NCBI GenBank assembly: GCA_900320905.1
Contig: ONTZ01000005.1
Location: 1 to 64,000 of the forward strand
Length of the DNA stretch: 64,000 bases
Origin: an uncultured Prevotella sp.
GTDB taxonomy: Bacteria; Bacteroidota; Bacteroidia; Bacteroidales; Bacteroidaceae
Direction of reading: 5' to 3'
A model generated the notes under the pieces. The model saw nothing but the letters and a program-made list of their open reading frames with translations. It had not been told where the DNA came from and ran no database searches. Position 1 is the stretch's first letter, and each line of letters opens with the position of its first letter. Below, piece after piece: positions 16,038-24,900 of the stretch. A program made the position numbers and the translations under genes.

Positions 16038-17162
16038 ATGAGATTTACATTATCAAGCACCGCGCTGAGCAACAAACTCTCAGCCCTTTCAAAAGTGATT
16101 AACAGTAAGAACGCCCTCCCCATTCTGGGCGACTTCGTGTTTGACATTCAGGGGCAGACCCTGACGCTGACCGCCTCGGACAGCGAGAACACGATGCGCA
16201 CCACCATCGAACTGGCGGAGAGCGATGGCGACGGACGCTTTGCCATCGGCAACCACGACGTATTGGAGGCCGTGAAGGGTTTCTCCGAGCAGCCCATCAC
16301 CTTCGACGTGAACCAAGAGCAGAACCTCGCGAAGATCAGTTACCAGAACGGACTCTTCTCGCTGCCCATCGAGAACGCCGACGAGTTCCCCATACCGGCT
16401 CCCGTGAGTGAGACTGCCAACAGCATCACCATTTCTAATGCCCTGCTGGCAGAGAATATCAGCCGCACCATCTTCGCCACTGCACAGGACGAGTTGCGCC
16501 CCGTGATGAACGGCATCTACTTCGACCTGACCCCCGACTGCCTGGCTGTGGTGGCCAGCGACGGACACAAGTTGGTGCGCAACAAGGTGTTTACCATCAA
16601 GAGCGATGAGCCTGCCGCCTTCATCCTGCCGAAGAAACCAGCCAACCTGCTGCGCAACCTGCTGGGTAAGGACGGTGGCGATGTGACTATCCGCTTCGAC
16701 GAGCGTAATGCCGAGGTGAACTACGGCGACGGCATCCTCCAGTGCCGACTCATCGAGGGTCGCTACCCCAATTACAACAGCGTGATTCCACAGGGCAACC
16801 CCAACGAGATCCGTGCGGATCGTCTGGGACTGTTGGCAGCCCTGCGCCGCGTGCAGCCGTTTGCCAATGGCGCAAGCAACCTGATTCGGTTCCACGCAGA
16901 AGGTACTACCCTGCAACTCGATGCTGAGGACTACGACTTCTCGAAGACCGCTACGGAGCGTGTCGCCTGCGAATACAACGGCATGCCGATGAGCATCGGT
17001 TTCAAAGGCTCTGCCTTCATCGAAATCCTGAGCAACTTCGAGAGTCCGGAGGTCATCATCCAGTTGGCCGATCCCAGTCGCGCTGGTCTGGTACTGCCCT
17101 CCGAGCAGCCTGATAACCAGGATGTGCTGATGCTGATGATGCCCATGTTAATCAACGACTAA
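16038..17162 (+). CDS. dnaN: DNA polymerase III beta subunit (sliding clamp)
   Basis: The ring-shaped processivity clamp of the replisome. Its 374 residues show the three-domain beta-clamp pattern: MRFTLSSTALSNKLSALSKV, ILGDFVFDIQGQTLTLTASD, then IRFDERNAEVNYGDGILQCRLIEGRYPNY split over domain 2, and the C-terminal PVSL-equivalent ending LMMPMLIND. It starts behind a consensus promoter. The stop TAA is followed at once by the exonuclease ATG. dnaA is not beside it here, so this is not an origin-type dnaA-dnaN pair. Confidence 0.97.
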   Translation: MRFTLSSTALSNKLSALSKVINSKNALPILGDFVFDIQGQTLTLTASDSENTMRTTIELAESDGDGRFAIGNHDVLEAVKGFSEQPITFDVNQEQNLAKISYQNGLFSLPIENADEFPIPAPVSETANSITISNALLAENISRTIFATAQDELRPVMNGIYFDLTPDCLAVVASDGHKLVRNKVFTIKSDEPAAFILPKKPANLLRNLLGKDGGDVTIRFDERNAEVNYGDGILQCRLIEGRYPNYNSVIPQGNPNEIRADRLGLLAALRRVQPFANGASNLIRFHAEGTTLQLDAEDYDFSKTATERVACEYNGMPMSIGFKGSAFIEILSNFESPEVIIQLADPSRAGLVLPSEQPDNQDVLMLMMPMLIND

Positions 17163-18017
17163 ATGAAACTGAATCTGACAAAGCCTCTGGTCATCTTCGA
17201 CTTAGAGACAACGGGGCTCGACATTGTGAAGGCCCGTATCATTCAACTATCCTATATCAAGGTACATCCCGACGGGTGTGAGGAGCGTGGCAACATGCTC
17301 CTGAACCCCGAGATGCCCATCCCCCAGTTCGTCACAGAACTGACGGGCATCAGCAACGAGGACGTGAAAGACAAGCCCACCTTCAAGCAGGTGGCGGCAC
17401 AACTGGCTACCCTCTTCGGGGGCAGCGACCTCGGTGGCTTCAACAGTAACGGCTACGACATTCCCCTGTTGGCAGAGGAATTCCTGAGGGCAGGCATCGA
17501 CTTCGACTTCTCGAAGTGCCGCATGATTGACGCGATGAATATCTTCCGCAAGATGGAGCGCCGAAACCTCGCTGCCGCCTATAAGTTCTACTGCGGTCGG
17601 AAGATGGAGGAGGACTTCGAGGCCCACCGTGCCGACCAGGACACCGAGGCCACCTACCGCGTGCTGATGGGTGAACTGGACAAGTATGCCCCCGGTGCCA
17701 ATCCCGACGAGCCGGAGAAAGTGCTGGAGAACAATATGGATTATCTGCACGAGTTCTCGAAGATGAACAACAACGTGGACTTTGCCGGGCGTATTGTCTG
17801 GGCTGAACAGAAGGACGCTAATGGCAAGACCGTTACCGACAAGGACGGTAAGCCCGTAATGATAGAGACCTTCAACTTCGGCAAATACAAGGGAATGCCC
17901 GTGGCCGATGTGCTGTACAGAGATTCCGGCTACTACGGTTGGATGTTAAACGGCGACTTCACCTACAACACGAAGCAGGTGCTGACGCGCATCCGCCTGC
18001 GGAGTATGCAGAAATGA
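17163..18017 (+). CDS. 3'-5' exonuclease, DnaQ/ExoX-like
   Basis: A 284-residue DEDDh exonuclease. Motif ExoI is FDLETTGLDIVKARI, ExoII is around GFNSNGYDIPLLAEEFL, and ExoIII is HRADQDTEATY. The C-terminal 70 residues (FNFGKYKGMPVADVLYRD, then SGYYGWMLNGDF) match the extra domain of exodeoxyribonuclease X-type proteins. Likely a repair or proofreading nuclease that works with the clamp: it begins directly after the dnaN stop. Its own TGA is the first of a row of TGA triplets in a heptad-type repeat (18015-18042). Confidence 0.93.
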   Translation: MKLNLTKPLVIFDLETTGLDIVKARIIQLSYIKVHPDGCEERGNMLLNPEMPIPQFVTELTGISNEDVKDKPTFKQVAAQLATLFGGSDLGGFNSNGYDIPLLAEEFLRAGIDFDFSKCRMIDAMNIFRKMERRNLAAAYKFYCGRKMEEDFEAHRADQDTEATYRVLMGELDKYAPGANPDEPEKVLENNMDYLHEFSKMNNNVDFAGRIVWAEQKDANGKTVTDKDGKPVMIETFNFGKYKGMPVADVLYRDSGYYGWMLNGDFTYNTKQVLTRIRLRSMQK

Positions 18018-18042
18018 AGAAGTGAAGAAGTGAGAAGTGATG
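18010..18042 (+). repeat. Stop-bearing heptad array after the exonuclease gene
   Basis: Units of TGAAGAAG or TGAGAAG follow each other; TGA occurs at spacings of 8, 8, 7 and 3. The exonuclease stop codon is the first TGA. The complementary heptad orientation reappears at 18097-18131 inside the next gene. Confidence 0.7.
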
Positions 18043-18060
18043 AGTGGATACAGGAGATAT

Positions 18061-18984
18061 ATGAAGCAATGTAAGTGGTTCCGGATTCTGGGATTACTTT
18101 TCACTTTTCACTTCTCACTTCTCACTTCTCTATCCGCCCAGGAGTTGCAGATAAAAGTGACGGTGAACCACAGCAAGATATCGGGCAGCAACAACTCGGT
18201 GTTCGACAACCTGCAAGAGACGCTGGAACAGTTTATCAACGAGCGGCAGTGGACGGACTTGCAGTTCCAGAGGAACGAGCGCATCCAGTGCAACCTGAAC
18301 ATCACCGTAAACAAATACGTACGTGCGGAAAACAAGTTCGAGTGCTCGGCCATCATACAGGCCAACCGCCCTGTGTTCAACTCCACCTACACCACCACCT
18401 TATATAATAATAAGGACAACGACTTCCACTTCGAGTTTGCAGAGTTCGACCAACTGAACTACAACGACGAGACGGTAGACAACCAACTCACGGCACTCAT
18501 CGCCTACTATGCCTACCTGATCATCGGCCTCGACCTCGACAGTTTCTCGCCAATGGGCGGCAGCGACATCCTGCAGCGCTGCATGTATCTGGTGAACAAC
18601 GCACAGAATCTCGGCTTCCCCGGATGGAAGTCGTTTGAGGACTCCCGCAACCGCTTTGCCATCATCAACGACTATCTGGACGAAGCGATGAAACCCTTCC
18701 GCCAGATGCAGTACGACTTTTACCGCAAGGGACTCGACGAGATGGCGAGCAATGCGGAGCGCGGACGTACGGAGATATCCACCACCCTGCAGGAGAACCT
18801 GAAGAAAGCCCACTCGGAAAAGCCGCTGAGCCTGTTGCCGCAGATATGGCTCGACTACAAGAAGGATGAGTTGGCCAGCATCTACAAGGGCAAGGGGACA
18901 CAGAAGGAGAAGGAAGCCCTGCACGAACTGCTGATGAGCATCAACGCCTCGCAGAGCAGCACCTGGGACCAAATCAAACAATAA
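18061..18984 (+). CDS. DUF4835 secreted protein
   Basis: A 307-residue exported protein of the Bacteroidetes DUF4835 family, usually found just before recN as here. Start chosen at 18061 (MKQCKWFRILGLL), giving a normal signal peptide ending SLSAQ; a GTG at 18037 and ATG at 18040 are alternatives. The signal-peptide core LFTFHFSLLTS is encoded by the heptad repeat CACTTCT. The mature part begins ELQIKVTVNHSKI and contains NNDFHFEFAEFDQL and MYLVNNAQNLGFPGWKSFEDSRNRFAI. Probably periplasmic or outer-membrane associated, function unknown. Its stop overlaps the recN ATG by one base (TAATG). Confidence 0.88.
   Translation: MKQCKWFRILGLLFTFHFSLLTSLSAQELQIKVTVNHSKISGSNNSVFDNLQETLEQFINERQWTDLQFQRNERIQCNLNITVNKYVRAENKFECSAIIQANRPVFNSTYTTTLYNNKDNDFHFEFAEFDQLNYNDETVDNQLTALIAYYAYLIIGLDLDSFSPMGGSDILQRCMYLVNNAQNLGFPGWKSFEDSRNRFAIINDYLDEAMKPFRQMQYDFYRKGLDEMASNAERGRTEISTTLQENLKKAHSEKPLSLLPQIWLDYKKDELASIYKGKGTQKEKEALHELLMSINASQSSTWDQIKQ
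18097..18131 (+). repeat. Heptad array inside a signal peptide
   Basis: Tandem CACTTTT and CACTTCT units in the stop-free orientation. They encode the hydrophobic core of the DUF4835 signal peptide. Confidence 0.75.
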
Positions 18985-20645
18985 TGCTGAAACACCTCTA
19001 TATCAAGAACTTTACGCTGATCGACACCCTCGACATTGACCTGTATGCCGGCTTTTCCGTCATCACGGGTGAGACGGGTGCGGGCAAGAGCATCATACTG
19101 GGAGCCATCGGACTGCTGCTGGGCCAGCGTGCCGACTCGAAGGCCATCAAGACCGGGGCCGAGAAGTGCGTCATCGAGGCTCACTTCGACCTGACCCGCT
19201 ACGCGATGGAGCCCTTCTTCCGCGAGAACGATATCGAATACGATGCCGACGACTGCATCATCCGTCGCGAACTGACCAGTGCCGGCAAGAGCCGCGCCTT
19301 CATCAATGACAGTCCCGTGCCGCTGACGATGCTCAAGGAACTCGGCGACAGACTGGTTGACGTACACTCGCAGCACCAGAACCTGCTGCTGAACAAGCAG
19401 GACTTCCAACTCAGTGTGGTGGACATCATCGCCAACGACGCGAAGGAATTGGCGCAGTATCAGCAGACCTACGCCGACTACCAGACCGCCAACAAGGAAC
19501 TGGAGGCGCTGCGCGAGGAGATAGAGCGCAACCGCCAGAACGCCGATTTCCTGCAATTCCAGTACGACGAACTGACAGGCGCCAACCTGCAACCAGAAGA
19601 ACTGGAGGAGTTGGAGCAGAAGAGCGACACGATGACCCACTCGGAAGAGATCAAGGGTGCCCTCTATACCGCCGACAATGCCCTTCAAGGCGACGAGAGC
19701 GGTGCGGTGGAGGCGCTGCGCACCACCATCAGCGCCCTGAAAGGCATCAGCAAGGTCTTTTCTGCAGCCACCGAACTGACGGAGCGCCTCGACAGTACCT
19801 ACATCGAACTGAAGGACGTGGCGCAGGAGATCAGCAGCCTATTGGAGCAGGTGGACTTCGACCCCTCGGAGTTGGAGATGGTGAACAACCGCCTCGACAA
19901 ACTCTACGACCTGCAGAAGAAATACCATGCCGACACCATCGAGGAACTCATTGCGCAGCGCGACGAGATTGGACGGCAACTCAGCCATATCGAGAACAGC
20001 GACGAGGCACTGGAGGAGATGCAGCAGAAGGTGACCCGACTGAAGACCTGCGGCGAGAAGGAGGCCGACGCACTGACGAAACTCCGCACCAAAGCGGCCA
20101 GACAGATAGAGAAAGAAATGCTGCAACGGCTTGTTCCCCTCGGGATGCCGCACGTGCGCTTCAACATAGAGATGACGAAGGAGGCACTGGGGCGCAGCGG
20201 ACAGGACAAGGTGAGTTTCCTGTTCAGCGCCAACACTTCCACCCCACTCCAGCCCATATCGCAGGTGGCCTCCGGCGGCGAGATAGCCCGCGTGATGCTC
20301 GCCCTGAAGGCGATGATCAGCGGAGCCGTGAAACTGCCGACGATCATCTTCGACGAGATTGACACGGGCGTGAGCGGCAAGACCGCCGAGAAGATGGCGG
20401 AGATCATGCAGGAGATGGGACAGCAGGAGCGCCAGGTGATCAGCATCACCCACCTGCCCCAGATAGCCGCCCTCGGCACGCACCACTACAAGGTGTCGAA
20501 GGAGGAGGGCGCCCAGGGCACCATCAGCCGCATGGTGCAGTTGACGCCCGAGGCGCGCATCACGGAGATTGCCCAGATGCTCAGCGGGAGCGACGTGACC
20601 GATGCCGCCATCCAAAACGCAAGACAACTGTTACGCTTCGAATAA
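18984..20645 (+). CDS. recN: DNA repair protein RecN
   Basis: An SMC-like ATPase of double-strand break repair. The 553 residues show the N-terminal Walker A GETGAGKSIILGAIG, two long coiled-coil arms around 150-360, the signature VASGGEIARVMLALK, Walker B TIIFDEIDTGVSG and the His-switch region ISITHLPQIAALG. Length is normal. It is coupled to DUF4835 by a one-base stop/start overlap. Confidence 0.97.
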   Translation: MLKHLYIKNFTLIDTLDIDLYAGFSVITGETGAGKSIILGAIGLLLGQRADSKAIKTGAEKCVIEAHFDLTRYAMEPFFRENDIEYDADDCIIRRELTSAGKSRAFINDSPVPLTMLKELGDRLVDVHSQHQNLLLNKQDFQLSVVDIIANDAKELAQYQQTYADYQTANKELEALREEIERNRQNADFLQFQYDELTGANLQPEELEELEQKSDTMTHSEEIKGALYTADNALQGDESGAVEALRTTISALKGISKVFSAATELTERLDSTYIELKDVAQEISSLLEQVDFDPSELEMVNNRLDKLYDLQKKYHADTIEELIAQRDEIGRQLSHIENSDEALEEMQQKVTRLKTCGEKEADALTKLRTKAARQIEKEMLQRLVPLGMPHVRFNIEMTKEALGRSGQDKVSFLFSANTSTPLQPISQVASGGEIARVMLALKAMISGAVKLPTIIFDEIDTGVSGKTAEKMAEIMQEMGQQERQVISITHLPQIAALGTHHYKVSKEEGAQGTISRMVQLTPEARITEIAQMLSGSDVTDAAIQNARQLLRFE

Positions 20646-20702
20646 CAAATAATAACGGAATAAATAAAAGATATTGAGATGCAGACGATTAAAGATAGAA
20701 TG

Positions 20703-22385
20703 ATGAATAAGCGAACCAGTCAGGTGATGGGTTCGTTATTTATTATTTGCAGTTTTTTCATATCCCCGGTGCAGGCGCAGCCCGGCTGGGTGAAGAAGGC
20801 CACGAAGTCGGTGTTCACCGTAAAGACCTTCAGCGCCGACGGCTCACTCATCGGGAGCAGCAACGGCTTCTTTACAGGCACCGAGGGCGAGGCCGTCAGC
20901 AACTTCACCCCCTTCAAGGGAGCCTCGCGTGCCGTCATCATCGACGCGGCAGGCAAGGAGATGCCCGTAAGCGCCATCATGGGTGCCAACGATATGTACG
21001 ACGTGGTGAAATTCCGCGTGGCTGCCAGCAAGACGCAGCCCCTCACCATCGCCACCGGCATCGCCCCGACGGGGAGCACCGTGTGGCTGCTGCCCTACCG
21101 CGAGACGAAGGTCGTCAGGAGCGGCGCCGTGCGCAAGGCCGAGACCTTCCAGGAGGAATACGCCTACTACACCGTGGCGATGCAGACACCCGAGACAGCC
21201 GTGAGTTGCCCGCTGCTCAACGAGGCCGGCGAGGTGATCGGCCTGATGCAGCAGCCGGCCTCCGCCGCCGACTCGCTGAGTTACGCCGTGAGCGCTCGCT
21301 TCGCCGACTCGCTGAAGGTGACGGGATTCAGCCTGAACGACCCTACCCTGAAGATGACGGCCATCAAGAAGGAACTGCCCCAGACGCTCGAAGAGACCAA
21401 CCTGCTGGTCTACCTGGCAGGCTCGGCTGTGGACTCTGCCACCTACGTGGGACTGGTGGACGAGATGATAGCAAAGTTCCCCGACGCCCCCGAGGGCTAT
21501 GTCTACCGCGCGGAGATTGCCGCCAATGCCGCCAACTACGCGGCTGCCGACAAGGACATGACTCAGGCGCTGAAAGTGGCCGAGGCGAAAGACGAGGTGC
21601 TGTTCACCTATGCCCGCATGATATACAACAAGGACATCTACCAGGCGCTGCAGCCCTACGAGCCGTGGACGCTCGACAAGGCGCTGGCCCAGATACAGGA
21701 GGCCTACGGCATCAATCCCCAGCCCGCCTACAGGCAGTTGGAGGGCAACATCCTCTTCGCGCAGAAGAAGTACGACGAAGCCTACAGCCTCTTCATGGAA
21801 CTGACGAACTCGAACCTCGATAAGGCGGAGATGTGGTACGGAGCCGCCCGCTGCAGGGAGATGCAGAAGGACACCACCGCCATGCTCGCCCTGCTCGACA
21901 GTGCCGTCAACGTGTTCACCAAGCCCTATCTGAAGCAGGCCGCGCCCTACCTCTGGACGCGCGGCAACAAGCGCTTCGACTGCGGCAGATACCGCGACGC
22001 CGTGGCCGACTTCAATGAGTACGAGAAACTGATGTCGACGCAGGTGAATGCCCGCTTCTACTATATCCGCCACCAGGCGGAGATCGAGGGGCGCCTCTAC
22101 CAGCAGGCGCTCAACGACATCAACCGCGCCATCCAGATGGAGCCGAAGGAGACGCTCTACCACGCCGAGAAGGCCTCGCTGCAGATACGCGTGGGGCAGT
22201 ACGCCGATGCCATCGCAACGGCTGAGGATCTGCTGGCCCTGGAGCCCGACGGCAGCAACGGCTATCTGTTCAAGGGCCTGGCGCTCTGCCTGACAGGCAA
22301 GAAGAAAGAGGGGCTGGAGTTGCTCGGGAAGGCCCGTGACATGGGCGACCCGCAGGCCGAGGGGCTCATCGAGAAATACAAGTGA
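20703..22385 (+). CDS. Secreted TPR protein with an inactive trypsin-like domain
   Basis: A 560-residue exported protein. A signal peptide (ending SPVQAQ) starts at Met 20703; Met codons at 20679 and 20700 are alternatives. Residues 25-205 look like a trypsin-like serine protease but the catalytic positions are replaced: GFFTGTEGEAVSNFTPF has Thr where the catalytic His (TNYHV) belongs, and AVSCPLLNEAGEVIGLM has lost the GNSGGP serine motif. YDVVKFRV still recalls the Asp strand. Residues 240-560 are TPR repeats (PEGYVYRAEIAANAANYAAA, YLFKGLALCLTGKKKEGLEL). Likely a periplasmic binding or scaffold protein. Convergent with dnaB across a perfect hairpin. Confidence 0.85.
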   Translation: MNKRTSQVMGSLFIICSFFISPVQAQPGWVKKATKSVFTVKTFSADGSLIGSSNGFFTGTEGEAVSNFTPFKGASRAVIIDAAGKEMPVSAIMGANDMYDVVKFRVAASKTQPLTIATGIAPTGSTVWLLPYRETKVVRSGAVRKAETFQEEYAYYTVAMQTPETAVSCPLLNEAGEVIGLMQQPASAADSLSYAVSARFADSLKVTGFSLNDPTLKMTAIKKELPQTLEETNLLVYLAGSAVDSATYVGLVDEMIAKFPDAPEGYVYRAEIAANAANYAAADKDMTQALKVAEAKDEVLFTYARMIYNKDIYQALQPYEPWTLDKALAQIQEAYGINPQPAYRQLEGNILFAQKKYDEAYSLFMELTNSNLDKAEMWYGAARCREMQKDTTAMLALLDSAVNVFTKPYLKQAAPYLWTRGNKRFDCGRYRDAVADFNEYEKLMSTQVNARFYYIRHQAEIEGRLYQQALNDINRAIQMEPKETLYHAEKASLQIRVGQYADAIATAEDLLALEPDGSNGYLFKGLALCLTGKKKEGLELLGKARDMGDPQAEGLIEKYK

Positions 22386-22429
22386 CAATAATTAATCCCC
22401 GCCGAGACTCCGGCGGGGATTAATTATTG
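22386..22429. terminator. Perfect 19-bp bidirectional terminator
   Basis: Positions 22386-22404 pair without mismatch with 22411-22429 around the loop AGACTC. The GC-rich core CCCCGCCG is flanked by AATAATTAAT, giving a T-rich tail in both directions. It fills the whole gap between the stop codons of two convergent genes. Confidence 0.92.
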
Positions 22430-23977
22430 TCAGAATGGCATCTGGCCGTCGTTCTGCGGGGGAATCTGGAAGGGGTCGTAGTCCGTCACCGGGGGCTGGT
22501 TGTCGCCGTTGATCTTCGAGCCCACGATCTCTCCGCCCATGTCCGGCTTTGAAGCCTTGCGCGGGCCGAGCCGCGAGTCCTCCGGGTTCTCAAAGCGCGT
22601 GTATTCCCCGCGGAAGGTGAGCAGCACGTCGCCGGTGGCACCCTTACGGTGCTTGGCGATGATGATCTGGGCCATGCCGTGCAGGTCGCGGCCGTTGTCG
22701 TCCTGATAGATATGGTAGTACTCCGGTCGGTGTACGAATATCACCATGTCGGCATCCTGCTCGATGGCTCCCGACTCGCGGAGGTCACTGAGTTGCGGCC
22801 GCTTGCCCTCGAGCCCCTCGCGGCTCTCCACGCCACGGTTCAACTGCGAGAGTGCGAGGATGGGTATGTCGAGTTCCTTGGCGAGGCCCTTGAGCGAGCG
22901 CGAGATGGTGGACACTTCTTCCTGTCGTGAGGAGAATCGCATGCCGTTGGCGTTCATCAGTTGCAGATAGTCTATCATGATCATTTTCACGCCGTGCTCC
23001 CTGACGAGGCGCCGGGCCTTGGTGCGCAGTTCGAATACGGAGAGGCCCGGGGTGTCGTCTACGTAGATGGGCGCGTCGAGCAGTGTGTTCACGCGCTTGT
23101 CCAGGCGGTCCCACTCGTCGGGCTGCAACTGTCCGTTCATGATCTTCGAGCCTTGTATCTCGCAGGCGTTTGAGATGAGACGGTTCACGAGTTGCTGGTT
23201 CGACATTTCGAGCGAGAAGAATGCGATGGGCACCTGATAGTCGGCAGCGATGTTCTTGGCCATGGAGAGTGCGAACGACGTCTTGCCCATGGCGGGGCGC
23301 CCGGCGATGATGACGAGGTCGGATGGCTGCCATCCGCTGGTGATGTCGTCGAGTTTGTGGTAGCCGGTTGGCACGCCGGTGAGTCCGTCCTTGTTGGCTG
23401 CTGCGGTCTGTATGGCCTTGATGGCCTGTGCGATGACGGGGTTTATCTGCGTGTAGTCCTTCTTCATGTTGCGCTGCGAGAGTTCGAAGAGCGAGCCTTC
23501 GGCCTCCTGCATGAGGTCGTCGATGTCGCTGGTCTCGTCGAAGGCCTTTGTCTCGATGACGCTGGCGAAGGAGATGAGTTGTCGTGCGAGGAACTTCTGC
23601 GCGATGATGTTGGCGTGGTACTCGATGTTGGCCGACGATGCCACGCGGCTGCTCAGTTCCATGATGTATGGGGGTCCGCCCACCTCGTCGAGCGTGCCGT
23701 CCTTGGCGAGACGGTCGGTGACGGTGAGCACGTCGACGGGCTTCTCTGCCATGGCGAGGTCGCGGATGGCGGTGTAGATCATCTGGTTGCGCGGCTCGTA
23801 GAAACTCTCGGGGTAGAGTGTCTCGCAGACGACGGCGTAGGCGTCTTTGTCGATCATCAGTGCGCCGAGCACGGCCCTCTCCACGTCGAGGGCCTGCGGC
23901 TGCAGGTGTCCGTAGGTATTGTCCAGGGGCTGCTGTCGGCGGGGCTTGCGGCGGTTGTTGTTGTCTTGTTCTGCCAT
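22430..23977 (-). CDS. dnaB: Replicative DNA helicase DnaB
   Basis: The 5'-3' hexameric replication fork helicase. The 515 residues show the N-terminal helical domain (PQALDVERAVLGALMIDKDA), a linker, and a RecA-type core: Walker A GRPAMGKTSFALSMA, Walker B KMIMIDYLQLM, and the QLNRGVE and GAIEQDADMVIFVHRPEYY regions. The C-terminus has a Pro/Asn-rich tail. No intein is visible. Divergent from ispE. Confidence 0.97.
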   Translation of the reverse strand: MAEQDNNNRRKPRRQQPLDNTYGHLQPQALDVERAVLGALMIDKDAYAVVCETLYPESFYEPRNQMIYTAIRDLAMAEKPVDVLTVTDRLAKDGTLDEVGGPPYIMELSSRVASSANIEYHANIIAQKFLARQLISFASVIETKAFDETSDIDDLMQEAEGSLFELSQRNMKKDYTQINPVIAQAIKAIQTAAANKDGLTGVPTGYHKLDDITSGWQPSDLVIIAGRPAMGKTSFALSMAKNIAADYQVPIAFFSLEMSNQQLVNRLISNACEIQGSKIMNGQLQPDEWDRLDKRVNTLLDAPIYVDDTPGLSVFELRTKARRLVREHGVKMIMIDYLQLMNANGMRFSSRQEEVSTISRSLKGLAKELDIPILALSQLNRGVESREGLEGKRPQLSDLRESGAIEQDADMVIFVHRPEYYHIYQDDNGRDLHGMAQIIIAKHRKGATGDVLLTFRGEYTRFENPEDSRLGPRKASKPDMGGEIVGSKINGDNQPPVTDYDPFQIPPQNDGQMPF

Positions 23978-23998
23978 ATCAATCTTGTTTTCGGGCTA

Positions 23999-24006
23999 CA
24001 AAGATA
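23999..24006 (-). promoter_or_regulatory. Promoter -7 box of dnaB
   Basis: TATCTTTG on the minus strand, 21 bp before the dnaB ATG. No TTTG at -33. Confidence 0.5.
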
Positions 24007-24049
24007 CGAATTATTTCGGAAAGATGTATCGATTATATAAAAAAATGCG

Positions 24050-24057
24050 TACCTTTG
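24050..24057 (+). promoter_or_regulatory. Promoter -7 box immediately before ispE
   Basis: TACCTTTG ends 5 bp before the ispE ATG. If transcription starts at the usual distance, the ispE mRNA has almost no leader. No TTTG is found at -33. Confidence 0.55.
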
Positions 24058-24062
24058 TGGCC

Positions 24063-24896
24063 ATGATTACATTTCCCATCGCCAAAATAAACCTCGGGCT
24101 CAACGTAGTTGAAAAGAGACCCGATGGCTATCACAACCTGGAGACCGTGTTCTACCCCGTACAGATCAAGGACGCATTAGAGGTCTATGAGATGGACAAG
24201 GACTTCCCCTCGCCCGTGGACTGCGACCTGAAGGTGACAAACATCACCATCGACGGCGACGAACAGCGCAACCTCGTGTGCCGCGCCTACACGCTGCTGA
24301 AGCACGACTTCCCCACCCTGCCACGCGTGCACGCACATCTATACAAAGGTATACCCACCCAGGCCGGCATGGGAGGAGGCTCGAGCGACTGCGCTGCGAT
24401 GATCACCCTGCTCGACGAGATGTTCAGCCTCGCACTCACCGAGCAGCAGATGATCGACTACGCCGCACGGCTCGGGGCCGACTGTCCCTTCTTCATCCTC
24501 AACCGCCCCTGCTACGCCGAGGGCATCGGCGAGCGACTGCAGCCCATCGGCCTCAGCCTGAAAGGATGGTACCTCGCCGTGGTGCGCCCCGACATACCCG
24601 TACCCACCAAGGAGGCCTTCTCGCTCATCACGCCACAGCGCCCGCCGCACAACTGCCGCGACATCGTGATGCAGCCCGTGGAGACGTGGCGCGACGCACT
24701 GACCAACGACTTCGAGCGCAGCGTATTCACACTCCATCCCGAGATCGGCGCCATCAAGCAGAGACTCTACGACCTCGGGGCCACGTATGCCGCCATGTCA
24801 GGCTCAGGCTCGTCACTCTTCGGCCTCTTCCGCCAGCCCGTCAGCCTCGACGGATTCAGCGCCGATGGCACGTTTAAAACAATAATTCCTTTGTGA
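24063..24896 (+). CDS. ispE: 4-diphosphocytidyl-2-C-methyl-D-erythritol kinase
   Basis: The GHMP kinase of the MEP isoprenoid pathway; phosphorylates CDP-methylerythritol in the cytosol. The 277 residues have the family start MITFPIAKINLGLNV, RPDGYHNLETVF, the ATP loop GIPTQAGMGGGSSDCAA, LGADCPFF with the catalytic Asp, and AAMSGSGSSLFGLF. The frame is open far upstream, but the family N-terminus fits 24063. An upstream ATG at 24045 would place the promoter box within the gene. It ends at a 22-bp inverted repeat shared with convergent galE. Confidence 0.95.
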   Translation: MITFPIAKINLGLNVVEKRPDGYHNLETVFYPVQIKDALEVYEMDKDFPSPVDCDLKVTNITIDGDEQRNLVCRAYTLLKHDFPTLPRVHAHLYKGIPTQAGMGGGSSDCAAMITLLDEMFSLALTEQQMIDYAARLGADCPFFILNRPCYAEGIGERLQPIGLSLKGWYLAVVRPDIPVPTKEAFSLITPQRPPHNCRDIVMQPVETWRDALTNDFERSVFTLHPEIGAIKQRLYDLGATYAAMSGSGSSLFGLFRQPVSLDGFSADGTFKTIIPL

Positions 24897-24900
24897 TTAT

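Noticed and set aside
20844-22388. A 514-codon antisense open frame opposite the TPR gene, and similar long ones at 42525-43973 and 10352-11407
   Set aside because: They mirror GC-rich, codon-biased genes with clear families on the other strand; the translations are His/Arg/Leu-rich without motifs or own promoters.
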